Assembly: GCF_036885605.1 (NCBI RefSeq)
Contig: NZ_CP142523.1
Span: forward strand, 2,790,001 to 2,854,000
Length of the DNA: 64,000 nt
Source of the DNA: Janthinobacterium sp. TB1-E2
GTDB lineage: Bacteria > Pseudomonadota > Gammaproteobacteria > Burkholderiales > Burkholderiaceae_D
Direction of reading: 5' to 3'
The notes under the pieces are model-generated. The model was given only the letters and a program-made list of their open reading frames with translations. It made no database searches and was not told the DNA's origin. Made by a program: the position numbers and the translations under genes. This document shows, in pieces, positions 44,218-53,243 of this stretch (position 1 is the first letter of the stretch; each line of letters begins with the position of its first letter).

Positions 44218-45928
44218 TTTTCTGCATCCATTGTTTGACGACTTCGGCGACACGCTCGGGTTCTTTTTCCGCCAGCACTTTCAGGTGGTCGACCATCACG
44301 TCGACCGCCGAGCCTGGCGGCGGCAAGTCATAGTTTTCCAGCAACGGCACGACCGGCATGTTGCCGGCGCCGGCCTCGCCTTCGAGCGCCAGCGGGTTGC
44401 CGTTCACGCCCAGGGCCGGCGCGGCGGCAACGGCTGCGCCATTGGCGCTGGCGGCGGCGGGGCTGCCGCCTAGCGCCAGGGCTGGATCGAGCTGTTTCAG
44501 TGGCGGCGGCGCCAGGCGCGAGGTCAGCAGGCGCAGCAGCGGACGCAGGATCAGGAAGTAGCCGAGCACGGCGCCCAGCGCGTACAGCAGCCAGCTGCTG
44601 AAATCGACGACGGTGTCGCGCTCCTCCCACCATTGCGCGACAGGTGGCTTGGCAGGGAAGGCCAGCGCCGTCAGGCTCAGGCTGTCGCCGCGCTGGGCGT
44701 TGATGCCCAGGCCGCTGGTCAGCATTTTTTCGATATTGCCCAGTTCTGCAGGGGTCCAGCCTGTTTTCGGATTCGGTGCGGCGGCGCTGTTGAGGACGAC
44801 GGCGACGCTGAGTTTTTCCAGGCGGCCACGGCTGCGCTTGATCTGCGTGATGCTGCGGTCATACGCGTACTGGCGCGTGGTGGCGTTCTTGCGGGCCGTG
44901 CCATCGTCGGACGGCTTGGGTGCGCCATCGGCCGGTGCGGCGCCGGCGGCGTCGGCCGGTGCCGGCACGGCGGCCGCTGGCGGACGGTTCGACAGGCTGC
45001 CGGGAATGCCGGCCACGGTGCGGTTGCGTTCCTGCTCTTCGCGCATCGCCTCGCTCGTCACTTTCGGGGCTTCGCCGTATTTTTCCAGCGTTTCATCGAC
45101 GCGGTCGTTGTTCACGGCGGCCGTCACGCTGAGCTTGAAGTTGTCTTCGCCGATGACGGGACCCAGCAAGCCCGTGACGTTGCGGCGGATCTCATCCTGG
45201 AAGCGTTTCGCGCCTTCATTGCCAGCGGCCGAAGCGTCGAAGCCGTCCGTCAGGTCGACGTGCGAGGACAGCAGGTTGCCGCCCTGGTCGACCAGACTCA
45301 CGCGCGTGGGCGCCAGGCTGGCGACGCTGCCAGCCACCATGTTGATGACGGCGGCGATCTGTTCCGGCGCCAGGGTACGGCCCGGTTTCAGCGCCACGAC
45401 GACGGAGGCCGACGATTTGTCGCCATCGCTGGCGACGAACGACGTCGACTTGGCAATCGACAGATGGACGCGCGCCGAAGCGATCGCGTCCATCGTCATG
45501 ATGCTTTGCGCCAGCTCGCCTTCCAGGCCGCGGCGGAAGCGCACGTCCTGCACGAACTGCGACACGCCCAGCGGGTCATTCTTGTCCATCAGCTCCAGGC
45601 CGGCCGGCAGCTGCGCCGTCACACCTTTCGAGGCGAGCAGCATGCGCACCTTGCCCAGCATGGCGTCGGGCACCAGCACCTGGCCGCTGTCCGGATGCAA
45701 GCGGTAGGGGATGTGCTCGGCGTCCAGGGTGGCCATCATGTCCGTCACGGCCACTTTTTCGCGCGCGCCAAACACCGGCTTGTAGTTGGCCTGGTCGCGC
45801 CACGCGTACATGGTCACCATGGCGGTGATGCCGATGGCCAGCACGACGATGGGAACCAGGTTTTTCAGCAGGGCGGGCGGGATGGCGGGCTGGGCGCCAG
45901 GGCGCCAGCGCGCAAATGCGGACTTCAT
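44195..45928 (-). CDS. fliF: FliF, MS-ring protein
   Basis: A 577-residue MS-ring subunit with two membrane helices: LLKNLVPIVVLAIGITAMVT (about 18-37) and WLLYALGAVLGYFLILRPLL (about 430-450). The large periplasmic part has RLHPDSGQVLVPDAMLGKVR, GVSQFVQDVRFRRGLEGELA and SIMTMDAIASARVHLSIAKS; RLEKLSVAVVLNSA begins the second domain. The C-terminus EPERVAEVVKQWMQKNG binds FliG. Start at ATG 45928 (MKSAF); GTG 45940 is the alternative. Confidence 0.93.
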   Translation of the reverse strand: MKSAFARWRPGAQPAIPPALLKNLVPIVVLAIGITAMVTMYAWRDQANYKPVFGAREKVAVTDMMATLDAEHIPYRLHPDSGQVLVPDAMLGKVRMLLASKGVTAQLPAGLELMDKNDPLGVSQFVQDVRFRRGLEGELAQSIMTMDAIASARVHLSIAKSTSFVASDGDKSSASVVVALKPGRTLAPEQIAAVINMVAGSVASLAPTRVSLVDQGGNLLSSHVDLTDGFDASAAGNEGAKRFQDEIRRNVTGLLGPVIGEDNFKLSVTAAVNNDRVDETLEKYGEAPKVTSEAMREEQERNRTVAGIPGSLSNRPPAAAVPAPADAAGAAPADGAPKPSDDGTARKNATTRQYAYDRSITQIKRSRGRLEKLSVAVVLNSAAAPNPKTGWTPAELGNIEKMLTSGLGINAQRGDSLSLTALAFPAKPPVAQWWEERDTVVDFSSWLLYALGAVLGYFLILRPLLRLLTSRLAPPPLKQLDPALALGGSPAAASANGAAVAAAPALGVNGNPLALEGEAGAGNMPVVPLLENYDLPPPGSAVDVMVDHLKVLAEKEPERVAEVVKQWMQKNGRTQQQ

Positions 45929-45988
45929 GGTGGTAATCACTTGGGGTAACTTTCGCTGGGAGGCTGGGCGTGGATCAGGACGTGAAGA

Positions 45989-46327
45989 TTACAGAGGCAG
46001 TTTGATGAGTTCGTCGACAGCGCCCATGACCTTGTTGCGCACTTGCATCAACATGGAGAAGGACAGGCTCGCTTCCTGGCTGGCCAGCATGGCGCCGACC
46101 ATGTCGTCGCTCTTGCCGCTGTCGACGTCGCTCATTTTCTGCGCGGCCAGGCGGTCGTCGCCGTTGACCTTGCCGATGGCGTCTTTCATGCTTTGCGCAA
46201 ACGAGAAGCCGGATTGTTCCGGTGCGCCGAACTGGGCGGCGGGCATGATGCTGGCGCCCAGGGCGTGCGCGTCATTGCTCAGTGCTGCCAGATCGGCCTT
46301 GATCAGACCTGCGAGTTCGTTGCTCAT
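45989..46327 (-). CDS. fliE: FliE, MS-ring/rod junction protein
   Basis: A 112-residue protein with the FliE C-terminal half: GFSFAQSMKDAIGKVNGDDR, LAAQKMSDVDSGKSDDMVGA and MLASQEASLSFSMLMQVRNK, ending VMGAVDELIKLPL. It is the first gene of fliEFGHIJ. The start at 46327 has AGAGGGCAAG upstream; an ATG at 46363 adds 12 residues with no ribosome site. Confidence 0.92.
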   Translation of the reverse strand: MSNELAGLIKADLAALSNDAHALGASIMPAAQFGAPEQSGFSFAQSMKDAIGKVNGDDRLAAQKMSDVDSGKSDDMVGAMLASQEASLSFSMLMQVRNKVMGAVDELIKLPL

Positions 46328-46879
46328 CTTGCCCTCTACTTTCAATATGCGGTGACGTATCAATCAGAAATTACTGGTTTGCCATTCCGGCAGGCATTAC
46401 ATTGAATGCCATCTTGCCCGGCCCGATTTCAATTGGGCCCATCAGTTTTATCAGTTGCCACACCATCCGCTCAGCAGATTCAAACAAACCCGGCAGACCT
46501 GCGCCGACATGATTTACATGGCCATGACAACTAATGATTATCTGATAAAAGTTTCTTCTGGTGGCAATAAGAGGAGCTGGGAACTGCCATAAAAACCGGA
46601 ATCAGGTAAGCGGAATGGCGCACTGCAAATCACTATTTTCTCGCTATAAGCTTACCTCGGGGCAACTATAAAGTAAAGAGAGGATTGCCTCAAGGAATAT
46701 TGATACATGGCAATATTTGGCTTTTTCATGTATTGTTCAGCACCGTAGCCATCGAGCATGCGATACGATGCGCAATCGTTTGCTTGCAGACCTGTCGGCA
46801 AGGCCAAGATGATGCTGTATTTAATTTCGGGCGATCCGTATAATTTGTTCTGCCACCGCAATACCGACATGACCACTAC
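46328..46879. promoter_or_regulatory. 552-base divergent control region between fliE and fliM
   Basis: AT-richer than the flanks and free of credible genes. Near fliE it has GGCATT-ACATTG-AATGCC, a perfect 6+6+6 dyad (46393-46410), and GGCCCGATT-TC-AATTGGGCC, 9+2+9 with one mismatch (46420-46439). In Flag-2 loci the sigma54 regulator gene lafK occupies this spot; here it is missing. No convincing sigma54 or sigma28 box was found by eye. The region must drive both fliEFGHIJ and fliMNPQR-flhBA. Confidence 0.6.
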
Positions 46880-47758
46880 ATGACAATCATTACCAAGACA
46901 GATCAAACTGTGCGCCATCAAGTCCTCGATTCCTGTCTGCTTGGACGCCCTGTCCATTTGCTGCATGTATTCGGCGCACAGCTGCGCGACGACCTGGCCG
47001 TGGCCCTGCGCCAGCCGATGAGCCGTCGCTACTGGGGCAATTTCCAGATCGACGCCGTGACCTTGTCGCGCGTGGAGAACGAAGACAGCGTGAACCGCTG
47101 GCTGAGTTTTTCCACGCCGGCCGGCCAGCCGGGCTTTGCGCTCGAACGGCAGATACTGTTGAGCGTGCTGAACTATCGCTACGGTAGTGCCGGCGCCAAG
47201 GGCGCGCTGCCCGATCCGGCGCAAGTGCGCGTGACGGCAACGGAAGAGCGCCTCGCTGTGGTGCTGGGACAACAGTTGGTCCACAGTTTGTTCACCCGCA
47301 TCCACAAGAACCTGCAAACCCTGGGCAAGAGCAGCGACATCGACACTACTGCCGAGGTCGCCGTGCAGTCCGGCGTGCATCCGGCACGCGGCAGCTGGAT
47401 CGTCACCGTGGCGCTCAGCGACGTCGAAGCGGGGCAGAGCGGCCAGTTCTGGTTCTCGCTGGACAAGCGCCTGATGGCCGACGTGCTGCGCGGCCTGCTG
47501 CCCGAGCGCGCGCAAGCGAAGAAAGCCTTGCGCGGCAGCGTACGCCCGCTCGCTTCGCGCCTGCAAGTGACCCTGGAAGGCCGGCTCGTCAGCAAGCAGG
47601 TGCAGCTGGGCGCCTTGTTCGACTTGCGCGTGGGCGACGTGATTCCAGTCAGCCTGAGCCGTACCGACGTCATGCTTGACGACTCCCGTTTATTTACAGC
47701 GGCTGTTTCCGAACACAAGGGCAAGCTCTGTTTAACCTCATTTGAAGATGTCGAATAA
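46880..47758 (+). CDS. fliM: FliM-type motor switch protein lacking the CheY-binding N-terminus
   Basis: A 292-residue C-ring protein, shorter than the about 330 of FliM. It begins MTIITKTDQTVRHQVLDSCL; the LSQDEIDALL-type helix that binds phospho-CheY in FliM is absent. The CheC-like middle has RYWGNFQIDAVTLSRVENED and ERQILLSVLNYRYGSAGAKG; the C-terminal SpoA domain is VTLEGRLVSKQVQLGALFDL then RVGDVIPVSLSRTDVMLDDS. The switch role is inferred from homology and from fliN next door. It has no clear ribosome site. Confidence 0.85.
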   Translation: MTIITKTDQTVRHQVLDSCLLGRPVHLLHVFGAQLRDDLAVALRQPMSRRYWGNFQIDAVTLSRVENEDSVNRWLSFSTPAGQPGFALERQILLSVLNYRYGSAGAKGALPDPAQVRVTATEERLAVVLGQQLVHSLFTRIHKNLQTLGKSSDIDTTAEVAVQSGVHPARGSWIVTVALSDVEAGQSGQFWFSLDKRLMADVLRGLLPERAQAKKALRGSVRPLASRLQVTLEGRLVSKQVQLGALFDLRVGDVIPVSLSRTDVMLDDSRLFTAAVSEHKGKLCLTSFEDVE

Positions 47759-48125
47759 TATGAATATCACCGATACCAACCAGAGCGAAACCCTGCTGGA
47801 AGACCTGGGCGATGACATGATCATCGACCAGGGCGACGTCTCCGACGTGGCCAGCACCCGCGCACGCCGCGACATTCCGCAAATGATGCGCAAGATTCCC
47901 GTCACCCTGACCCTGGAAGTGGGCTCGGCCCGCATCTCGCTGGAAGAGTTGATGGCCATCGGTCCGGAAAGTGTGATCGAACTCGACATGCTGGCCGGCG
48001 AACCGCTGGTGATCAAGGTCAACGGCACGCCGATCGGCCGTGCCGAAGTGGTGGTGGCCGGCGAGAACTATGGCCTGAAAGTCATCGACCTCGACGGCCT
48101 CAATCTCGACCTGATGACAGCATGA
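47748..48125 (+). CDS. fliN: FliN, motor switch protein
   Basis: A 125-residue C-ring protein. The C-terminal SpoA domain is complete: RKIPVTLTLEVGSARISLEE, LMAIGPESVIELDMLAGEPL, VIKVNGTPIGRAEVVVAGEN and YGLKVIDL. The N-terminal 40 residues are acidic. The start overlaps fliM by 11 bases; ATG at 47760 is another option. Its stop overlaps the fliP start as ATGA. Confidence 0.93.
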   Translation: MSNNMNITDTNQSETLLEDLGDDMIIDQGDVSDVASTRARRDIPQMMRKIPVTLTLEVGSARISLEELMAIGPESVIELDMLAGEPLVIKVNGTPIGRAEVVVAGENYGLKVIDLDGLNLDLMTA

Positions 48126-48892
48126 AGCTGGCGGTACCCGGCTTGAGCCGGCGCCGCGGCGCGCTGGCTGCCGCGCTGGCTGTCCCTGTTCTGATGCTGT
48201 GCTGCGGCGCGGCCGGCGCGCAGGACCTGCTCGCCGGCGTGGTGCCGGGCGCGAAGACCGACCTGTCGGTGAAGATGCAGATCCTCGTCGTCATGACCCT
48301 GCTCGGGCTGCTGCCCGTGATGGTCATGATGATGACCAGCTTTACCCGCTTCGTCATCGTGCTGTCGCTGCTGCGCCAGGCCCTCGGTCTGCAGCAGGGC
48401 TTGCCCAACCGTATCGTCACCGGCATCGCCCTGATTCTCACCTTGCTGGTCATGCGTCCCATCGGCGACCAGGTGTGGAAGGAAGCGTTCGTGCCTTATG
48501 ACCGCGACCAGATCGGCATGCAGGAAGCCTTGAAAATTGCCGAAGTGCCCATTTCGCGCTTTATGCTGGCGCAGACGAGCAAGGCCGCGCTGGCGCAGAT
48601 CGCGCACCTGGCCGGCGAACCGTCGAGCATGCGCCCGCAGGACCATAGTTTCACGGTCAAGCTGGCCGCGTTCGTATTGTCCGAACTCAAGACGGCGTTC
48701 CAGATCGGCTGCATGCTGTTCATCCCCTTCCTCATCATCGACTTGGTGGTGGCGTCCGTGCTGATGGCCATGGGCATGATGATGCTCTCGCCGCTCGTCA
48801 TCTCGCTGCCGTTCAAGCTGCTGCTGTTCGTGCTCGTCGATGGCTGGACCCTGACCGTCAACACCTTAGTTACCAGCATACAGGGCTATTGA
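48122..48892 (+). CDS. fliP: FliP, export gate protein
   Basis: A 256-residue core gate subunit. A cleavable leader (ALAAALAVPVLMLCCGAAGA) precedes the mature protein, as in other FliP. Signature blocks: VVMTLLGLLPVMVMMMTSFT, RFVIVLSLLRQALGLQQGLP and SELKTAFQIGCMLFIPFLII, then MAMGMMMLSPLVISLPFKLL. fliO, usually before fliP, is absent; fliN directly precedes it, as in Flag-2. Confidence 0.95.
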   Translation: MKLAVPGLSRRRGALAAALAVPVLMLCCGAAGAQDLLAGVVPGAKTDLSVKMQILVVMTLLGLLPVMVMMMTSFTRFVIVLSLLRQALGLQQGLPNRIVTGIALILTLLVMRPIGDQVWKEAFVPYDRDQIGMQEALKIAEVPISRFMLAQTSKAALAQIAHLAGEPSSMRPQDHSFTVKLAAFVLSELKTAFQIGCMLFIPFLIIDLVVASVLMAMGMMMLSPLVISLPFKLLLFVLVDGWTLTVNTLVTSIQGY

Positions 48893-48895
48893 CCG

Positions 48896-49168
48896 ATGTT
48901 TACCCCTGAAGTCGCTGTCGACCTGATCATCGAAGCATTGCATGTCGTCATGCTGCTGGTGGTGATCCTGGTCGTGCCGGGTTTGCTCATGGGCTTGCTG
49001 GTCGCGCTGGTGCAGGCGGCCACATCGATCAATGAACAGACCATGAGTTTCCTGCCGCGCCTGCTGGTCACCCTGCTGGCCCTGATCCTGGCCGGACGCT
49101 GGATGGCCGGTTACCTGATGGATTATTGCGTGTCCATTTTTCAGCGCGCCGCCACCCTGGTCGGATAG
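48896..49168 (+). CDS. fliQ: FliQ, export gate protein
   Basis: A 90-residue two-helix gate protein. MFTPEVAVDLIIEALHVVML then PGLLMGLLVALVQAATSINE and QTMSFLPRLLVTLLALILAG are the full-length family signature. Starts 3 bases after fliP; the ribosome site is weak, consistent with translational coupling. Confidence 0.94.
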   Translation: MFTPEVAVDLIIEALHVVMLLVVILVVPGLLMGLLVALVQAATSINEQTMSFLPRLLVTLLALILAGRWMAGYLMDYCVSIFQRAATLVG

Positions 49169-49177
49169 CACCGCGCC

Positions 49178-49978
49178 ATGGATCAGATTTTCAATCAGGT
49201 GCTGCCGTTTCTGCTGGCCGTGTGGTGGCCGTTCTGCCGCATCCTGGCCATGCTCAGCGCCTCGCCCGTGATCGGCGACGCGATGGTGCCCGTTCCCGTG
49301 CGGGTGCTGCTGTCGCTGGTGCTGGCGATCCTGATGCTGCCCGTGATGCAGGCATCTGGCGTGTCGCAGGAGTTGCTGAAGATCGATCCGTTTTCCCTGC
49401 ACGCCCTCGTCGCCACCCTGGAGCAGGCCATCATCGGCTTCGTCCTTGGCCTGGCTTTCCACTTCGCCATGTCCGTCATGTCGGTGCTCGGCTACCTCGT
49501 GTCGAGCCAGGTGGGCTTTTCCATGGCCGTCATGAACGATCCGCTCAACGGCACCTCGTCGGACGTGATCACGGGTTTGCTCACCATCATGTGCATGATC
49601 GTGTTTTTCGCCATCGATGGCCACCTCGTGCTGACGGGCGTGATCGGCGCCAGTTTCACGGCCTGGCCCGTGGGGCAGGGCTACGGGCCGCTGCTGCTGC
49701 AGACGGTGGCGTACAACGTGGCATGGATCTTCGCCGCCGCCATGCTGCTGGCCTTGCCCATCGTCTTTTCCACCATGGTGGTGCAGCTTGGCTTTGGCTT
49801 CCTGAATCGGGTGGCGCCGTCGCTGAACCTGTTTTCGCTGGGTTTTTCCATGATCACCATGTTCGGCCTGCTGATGCTGATACAGATCGTGCGCTTTATC
49901 CCGGAGCACTATGTCGCCATGACGAACCGCGTGCTCGACATGATCCAGGAACAAATGCGGGTGGCCCATGGCGGATAG
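49178..49978 (+). CDS. fliR: FliR, export gate protein
   Basis: A 266-residue gate protein with five to six helices. Family blocks: FCRILAMLSASPVIGDAMVP, LEQAIIGFVLGLAFHFAMSV, GYLVSSQVGFSMAVMNDPLN and LGFGFLNRVAPSLNLFSLGF. Length is standard. Its end overlaps flhB by 11 bases. Confidence 0.94.
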   Translation: MDQIFNQVLPFLLAVWWPFCRILAMLSASPVIGDAMVPVPVRVLLSLVLAILMLPVMQASGVSQELLKIDPFSLHALVATLEQAIIGFVLGLAFHFAMSVMSVLGYLVSSQVGFSMAVMNDPLNGTSSDVITGLLTIMCMIVFFAIDGHLVLTGVIGASFTAWPVGQGYGPLLLQTVAYNVAWIFAAAMLLALPIVFSTMVVQLGFGFLNRVAPSLNLFSLGFSMITMFGLLMLIQIVRFIPEHYVAMTNRVLDMIQEQMRVAHGG

Positions 49979-51107
49979 CAGCACGGGCGACAAAACAGAA
50001 AAGGCTTCAGCACAGAAGCTGAAGAAATCGCGCCAGGAAGGGCAGGTGGTGCGTTCGCGCGACCTGTCGACGGCGCTGGGCATCCTGATCAGCATGAAGG
50101 TCTTCATTTACCTGCTGCCCGGTTATCTGGTCAGCTTTCGCGAACTGTTCGCCATGTCCTTCATGCCGCTCGACAGCAAGGGCGCGCTGGAAAATGCCAT
50201 GTCGATGGCGTTTACCACGTCGGTGGGCTTGCTGATCAAGATGATCGTGCCGCTGTTCTGCGTGCCTTTGTTCGTCGTGCTCGGCTCCTTGATCCCTGGC
50301 GGCTGGGTCATCAGCACGAAGAACTGGGCGCCGAAGATGGAGCGCCTGAGCCCGGCCAAGAACCTGGGCCGCCTCGTGTCGCCCAAGCACGGCTTTGAAT
50401 TCGGCTTGTCGATCGCCAAGGCCGCCGTGCTGGGCATGGTACTCGTGCACGTGAGCCGCTCCAGCCTGACGCAGTACGTGGATTTGCAACACCGGCCCCT
50501 GCAGCAGGCCATGCTCGATGGCTCGGCGCTGATGCTCGACGGCCTGATGGCGCTCATTTCCGTCTTCGTGCTGTTTGCCATCATCGACGTGCCGGCGCAG
50601 GCGTTTTTCTTTGCCCGCAACCAGCGCATGAGCAAGCAGGACGTCAAGGAAGAACATAAAAGCAGCGAAGGGCGGCCCGAAGTGCGCCAGCGCATCCGCC
50701 AGCTGCAGCAGCAGATCGGCCGGCGCAGCGTGCGCAAGACCGTGCCCGACGCCGACGTGGTGATCGTCAATCCCGAGCATTACGCCGTCGCATTGAAGTA
50801 TGACCAGGACCGCGCCGAGGCGCCGTTCGTCGTTGCCAAGGGCGTCGACGAGATGGCGCTGTATATCCGGCAAGTGGCGAAGGAACACAATATCGAAACG
50901 CTGGAGTTGCCGCCGCTGGCGCGCGCCATCTACAACACCAGCCAGGTGCAGCAGCAGATTCCCGTGCAGCTGTACCAGGCCGTGTCGCAGGTGCTTAACT
51001 ACATACTGCAGCTGAAAGCATTCCGTACTGGGCAGCGCGCCGCCCAGCCCCCATTTCCCACCGAGGTGGTCGTGCCATCTCATTTGAGCGAGGTAGTACC
51101 TTCATGA
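49968..51107 (+). CDS. flhB: FlhB, export switch protein with NPEH cleavage site
   Basis: A 379-residue inner-membrane protein that switches export from hook to filament. N-terminal TGDKTEKASAQKLKKSRQEG then four helices. The cytoplasmic domain should self-cleave between Asn and Pro of NPTH; here residues 268-271 are NPEH, so Thr is Glu while Asn, Pro and His remain. Cleavage is probably retained but the changed residue is worth testing. MSKQDVKEEHKSSEGRPEVR and ALYIRQVAKEHNIETLELPP are standard. Overlaps flhA as ATGA. Confidence 0.94.
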   Translation: MADSSTGDKTEKASAQKLKKSRQEGQVVRSRDLSTALGILISMKVFIYLLPGYLVSFRELFAMSFMPLDSKGALENAMSMAFTTSVGLLIKMIVPLFCVPLFVVLGSLIPGGWVISTKNWAPKMERLSPAKNLGRLVSPKHGFEFGLSIAKAAVLGMVLVHVSRSSLTQYVDLQHRPLQQAMLDGSALMLDGLMALISVFVLFAIIDVPAQAFFFARNQRMSKQDVKEEHKSSEGRPEVRQRIRQLQQQIGRRSVRKTVPDADVVIVNPEHYAVALKYDQDRAEAPFVVAKGVDEMALYIRQVAKEHNIETLELPPLARAIYNTSQVQQQIPVQLYQAVSQVLNYILQLKAFRTGQRAAQPPFPTEVVVPSHLSEVVPS

Positions 51108-53191
51108 ATTTCCTGAACCGGTTGGTTGCCGAAATGCGCCGCCACAAGTTCGCCACGCCGCTGTTCCTGCTGGTGATCCTGGCGATGATCATCTTGCCGC
51201 TGCCGCCCGTGCTGCTCGATATCTTGTTCACTTTCAATATCGTGCTGGCACTGATCGTCATCCTCGTCAGCGTGTCGGCCAAGCGGCCGCTCGATTTCTC
51301 CGTCTTCCCGACGGTGATCCTGGCCACCACCATGCTCAGGCTGACCCTGAACGTGGCGTCGACGCGCGTGGTGTTGCTGCACGGCCATACGGGCGCGGAT
51401 GCGGCCGGTAAGGTGATCGAGGCGTTTGGTAACGTGGTGATCGGCGGTAACTTCGTCGTCGGTATCGTGGTCTTCGTGATCTTGATGATCATCAACTTCG
51501 CCGTCGTCACCAAGGGCGCCGAGCGTATCTCGGAAGTGTCGGCGCGCTTTACCCTCGATGCCTTGCCAGGCAAGCAGATGGCGATTGACGCTGACCTGAA
51601 CGCCGGCCTGATCAACCAGGAAAAAGCCCAGATCCGCCGCAAGGACGTGGCCGCGGAAGCGGATTTCTATGGCGCCATGGACGGCGCGTCGAAGTTCGTG
51701 CGCGGCGACGCCGTCGCCAGTATTCTGATCTTGATCATCAACATGGTCGGCGGCGTGGCCATCGGCTCGCTGATGCACGACCTGTCGTTCGGCGACGCCT
51801 TCCGCCAGTACGCACTGCTGACCATCGGTGATGGCCTGGTGGCGCAGATCCCGGCGCTGCTGCTGTCGGCCGCGGCCGCCATCCTGGTGACCCGTATCAG
51901 CGATTCGGGCGACTTCGAACAGCAAGTGGCAGGCCAGGTGCTGACGTCGCCAACGGTGATCTACAGCGCGGCCGGCATGATGGTGGCGCTGGCATTGATC
52001 CCGGGCATGCCGTGGTTCATGTTCATGACCTTTGCCGGCGTGCTGGCCTTCGTGGCCTGGCGTTTGACCAAGCGCGTGAAGGGACCCGACGCGGCCGGCA
52101 TGGCGGCCATCGAGGCGGCCTTGCGCGATGACAAGCCGGCCGAACTGGAATGGCAGCAATTGCCGGCCGTACAGCCGCTGATGGTGATGCTCGGCTATAA
52201 ATTGGTCGGCATGGTGGATAAAACCCAGGGCGAACCGCTGAACAAGCGCGTCAAGGGCGTGCGCCAGAGCCTGTCCGAATCGATGGGCTTGCTGTTGCCG
52301 AACATCGGCGTGCGCGACGACCTGGCCCTGAAGCCGTCGCAGTATGCGATCGTGCTGTCGGGCACCGTGGTGGCGCAGGCGGAAGTGCAGGCCGACCGCC
52401 TGATGGCTATCCCGTCGCCGAACGTGTATGGCCAGCTCGACGGCATCCCCGGCATCGAGCCGGCCTACGGCATGCCCGTCACGTGGATCGAACCGGGCGA
52501 AAAAGCACATGCGCTGGGCCTCGGCTACCAGGTCATCGAGGCGCCCAGCGTGATCGCCACGCACTTGTCGAAGATGGTGCGCGAATACCTGCCGGAACTG
52601 TTCCGCCACGAAGATGTGTCGAACATGATGGAGCGGCTGACGGCCCTGTCGCCCAAGCTCGCTGGCGCGCTGGACAAGGCGCTGACGCATACGCAGCTGC
52701 TGCGCGTGTTCCGCGTCTTGCTGGCGGAAAATGTGTCACTGAAGGATATCGTGCCCATCGCCACCACCTTGCTCGACAGTTCGGAAACGACCAAGGATCC
52801 GATCCTGCTGGCGGCCGAAGTGCGCTGTGCGCTGCGGCGCCAGATCGTCAGCGGCCTGTTCGGCCAGAAGATGGAAATGCAGGCGTTTAACCTGGGCGGC
52901 GAACTGGAAAACATGCTGCTTGGTTCCCTTAACCAGGCGCGCCAGTCGGGCAAGGTGACTTTGGACAACTATCCGATCGACCCGCATCTGCTGTCGCAGC
53001 TGCAAGTGAACATGCCGGTGGCGCGCGAGCAGATGAAGCAGCAGGCCACGCCGCCGCTGCTGCTGGTACTGCCGCAGATCCGTCCGCTGCTGGCCCGCTA
53101 TGCGCGCCTGTTCGCGCCTGGCCTGCACGTGCTGTCGTATAACGAAATCCCGGAAAACCGCGAAGTGAGCATCATCGGCACGGTGGGGTAA
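51104..53191 (+). CDS. flhA: FlhA, export gate protein
   Basis: A 695-residue protein with about eight N-terminal helices and a large cytoplasmic domain binding chaperones. Signature blocks: RPLDFSVFPTVILATTMLRL (FHIPEP region), NVASTRVVLLHGHTGADAAG, VVTKGAERISEVSARFTLDA and LPGKQMAIDADLNAGLINQE. The C-terminal domain includes SVIATHLSKMVREYLPELFR-type helices and ends in NEIPENREVSIIGTVG. Last gene of the plus-strand operon; a strong terminator follows. Confidence 0.96.
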   Translation: MNFLNRLVAEMRRHKFATPLFLLVILAMIILPLPPVLLDILFTFNIVLALIVILVSVSAKRPLDFSVFPTVILATTMLRLTLNVASTRVVLLHGHTGADAAGKVIEAFGNVVIGGNFVVGIVVFVILMIINFAVVTKGAERISEVSARFTLDALPGKQMAIDADLNAGLINQEKAQIRRKDVAAEADFYGAMDGASKFVRGDAVASILILIINMVGGVAIGSLMHDLSFGDAFRQYALLTIGDGLVAQIPALLLSAAAAILVTRISDSGDFEQQVAGQVLTSPTVIYSAAGMMVALALIPGMPWFMFMTFAGVLAFVAWRLTKRVKGPDAAGMAAIEAALRDDKPAELEWQQLPAVQPLMVMLGYKLVGMVDKTQGEPLNKRVKGVRQSLSESMGLLLPNIGVRDDLALKPSQYAIVLSGTVVAQAEVQADRLMAIPSPNVYGQLDGIPGIEPAYGMPVTWIEPGEKAHALGLGYQVIEAPSVIATHLSKMVREYLPELFRHEDVSNMMERLTALSPKLAGALDKALTHTQLLRVFRVLLAENVSLKDIVPIATTLLDSSETTKDPILLAAEVRCALRRQIVSGLFGQKMEMQAFNLGGELENMLLGSLNQARQSGKVTLDNYPIDPHLLSQLQVNMPVAREQMKQQATPPLLLVLPQIRPLLARYARLFAPGLHVLSYNEIPENREVSIIGTVG

Positions 53192-53203
53192 ATTGCTGGA
53201 ACG

Positions 53204-53236
53204 AAAAAAAACGGCGCTTCGGGCGCCGTTTTTTTA
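53204..53236. terminator. Bidirectional intrinsic terminator after flhA
   Basis: ACGGCGC (53211-53217), a TTCGG loop and GCGCCGT (53223-53229) form the stem. Seven Ts follow on the plus strand and eight on the minus strand (the A run at 53204-53211), so it stops both the flhA operon and the convergent FliK_C-like gene. Confidence 0.88.
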
Positions 53237-53243
53237 TGCCGCG

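Noticed and set aside
46652..46879. Minus-strand open frame in the fliE-fliM gap as a possible small gene or lafK remnant
   Set aside because: It has no AAA+ motif (no GAFTGA, Walker A or B), and its 5' part lies antisense to fliM.
46868..46882. Five-codon ATG ACC ACT ACA TGA leader overlapping the fliM start
   Set aside because: Too short to tell from chance and has no ribosome site.
48866..52690. Very long minus-strand frames (His/Gln/Arg-rich) opposite fliQ-fliR-flhB-flhA
   Set aside because: These are complementary-strand shadows: the proteins are compositionally odd and lack domains, while the plus strand encodes well-known export proteins.
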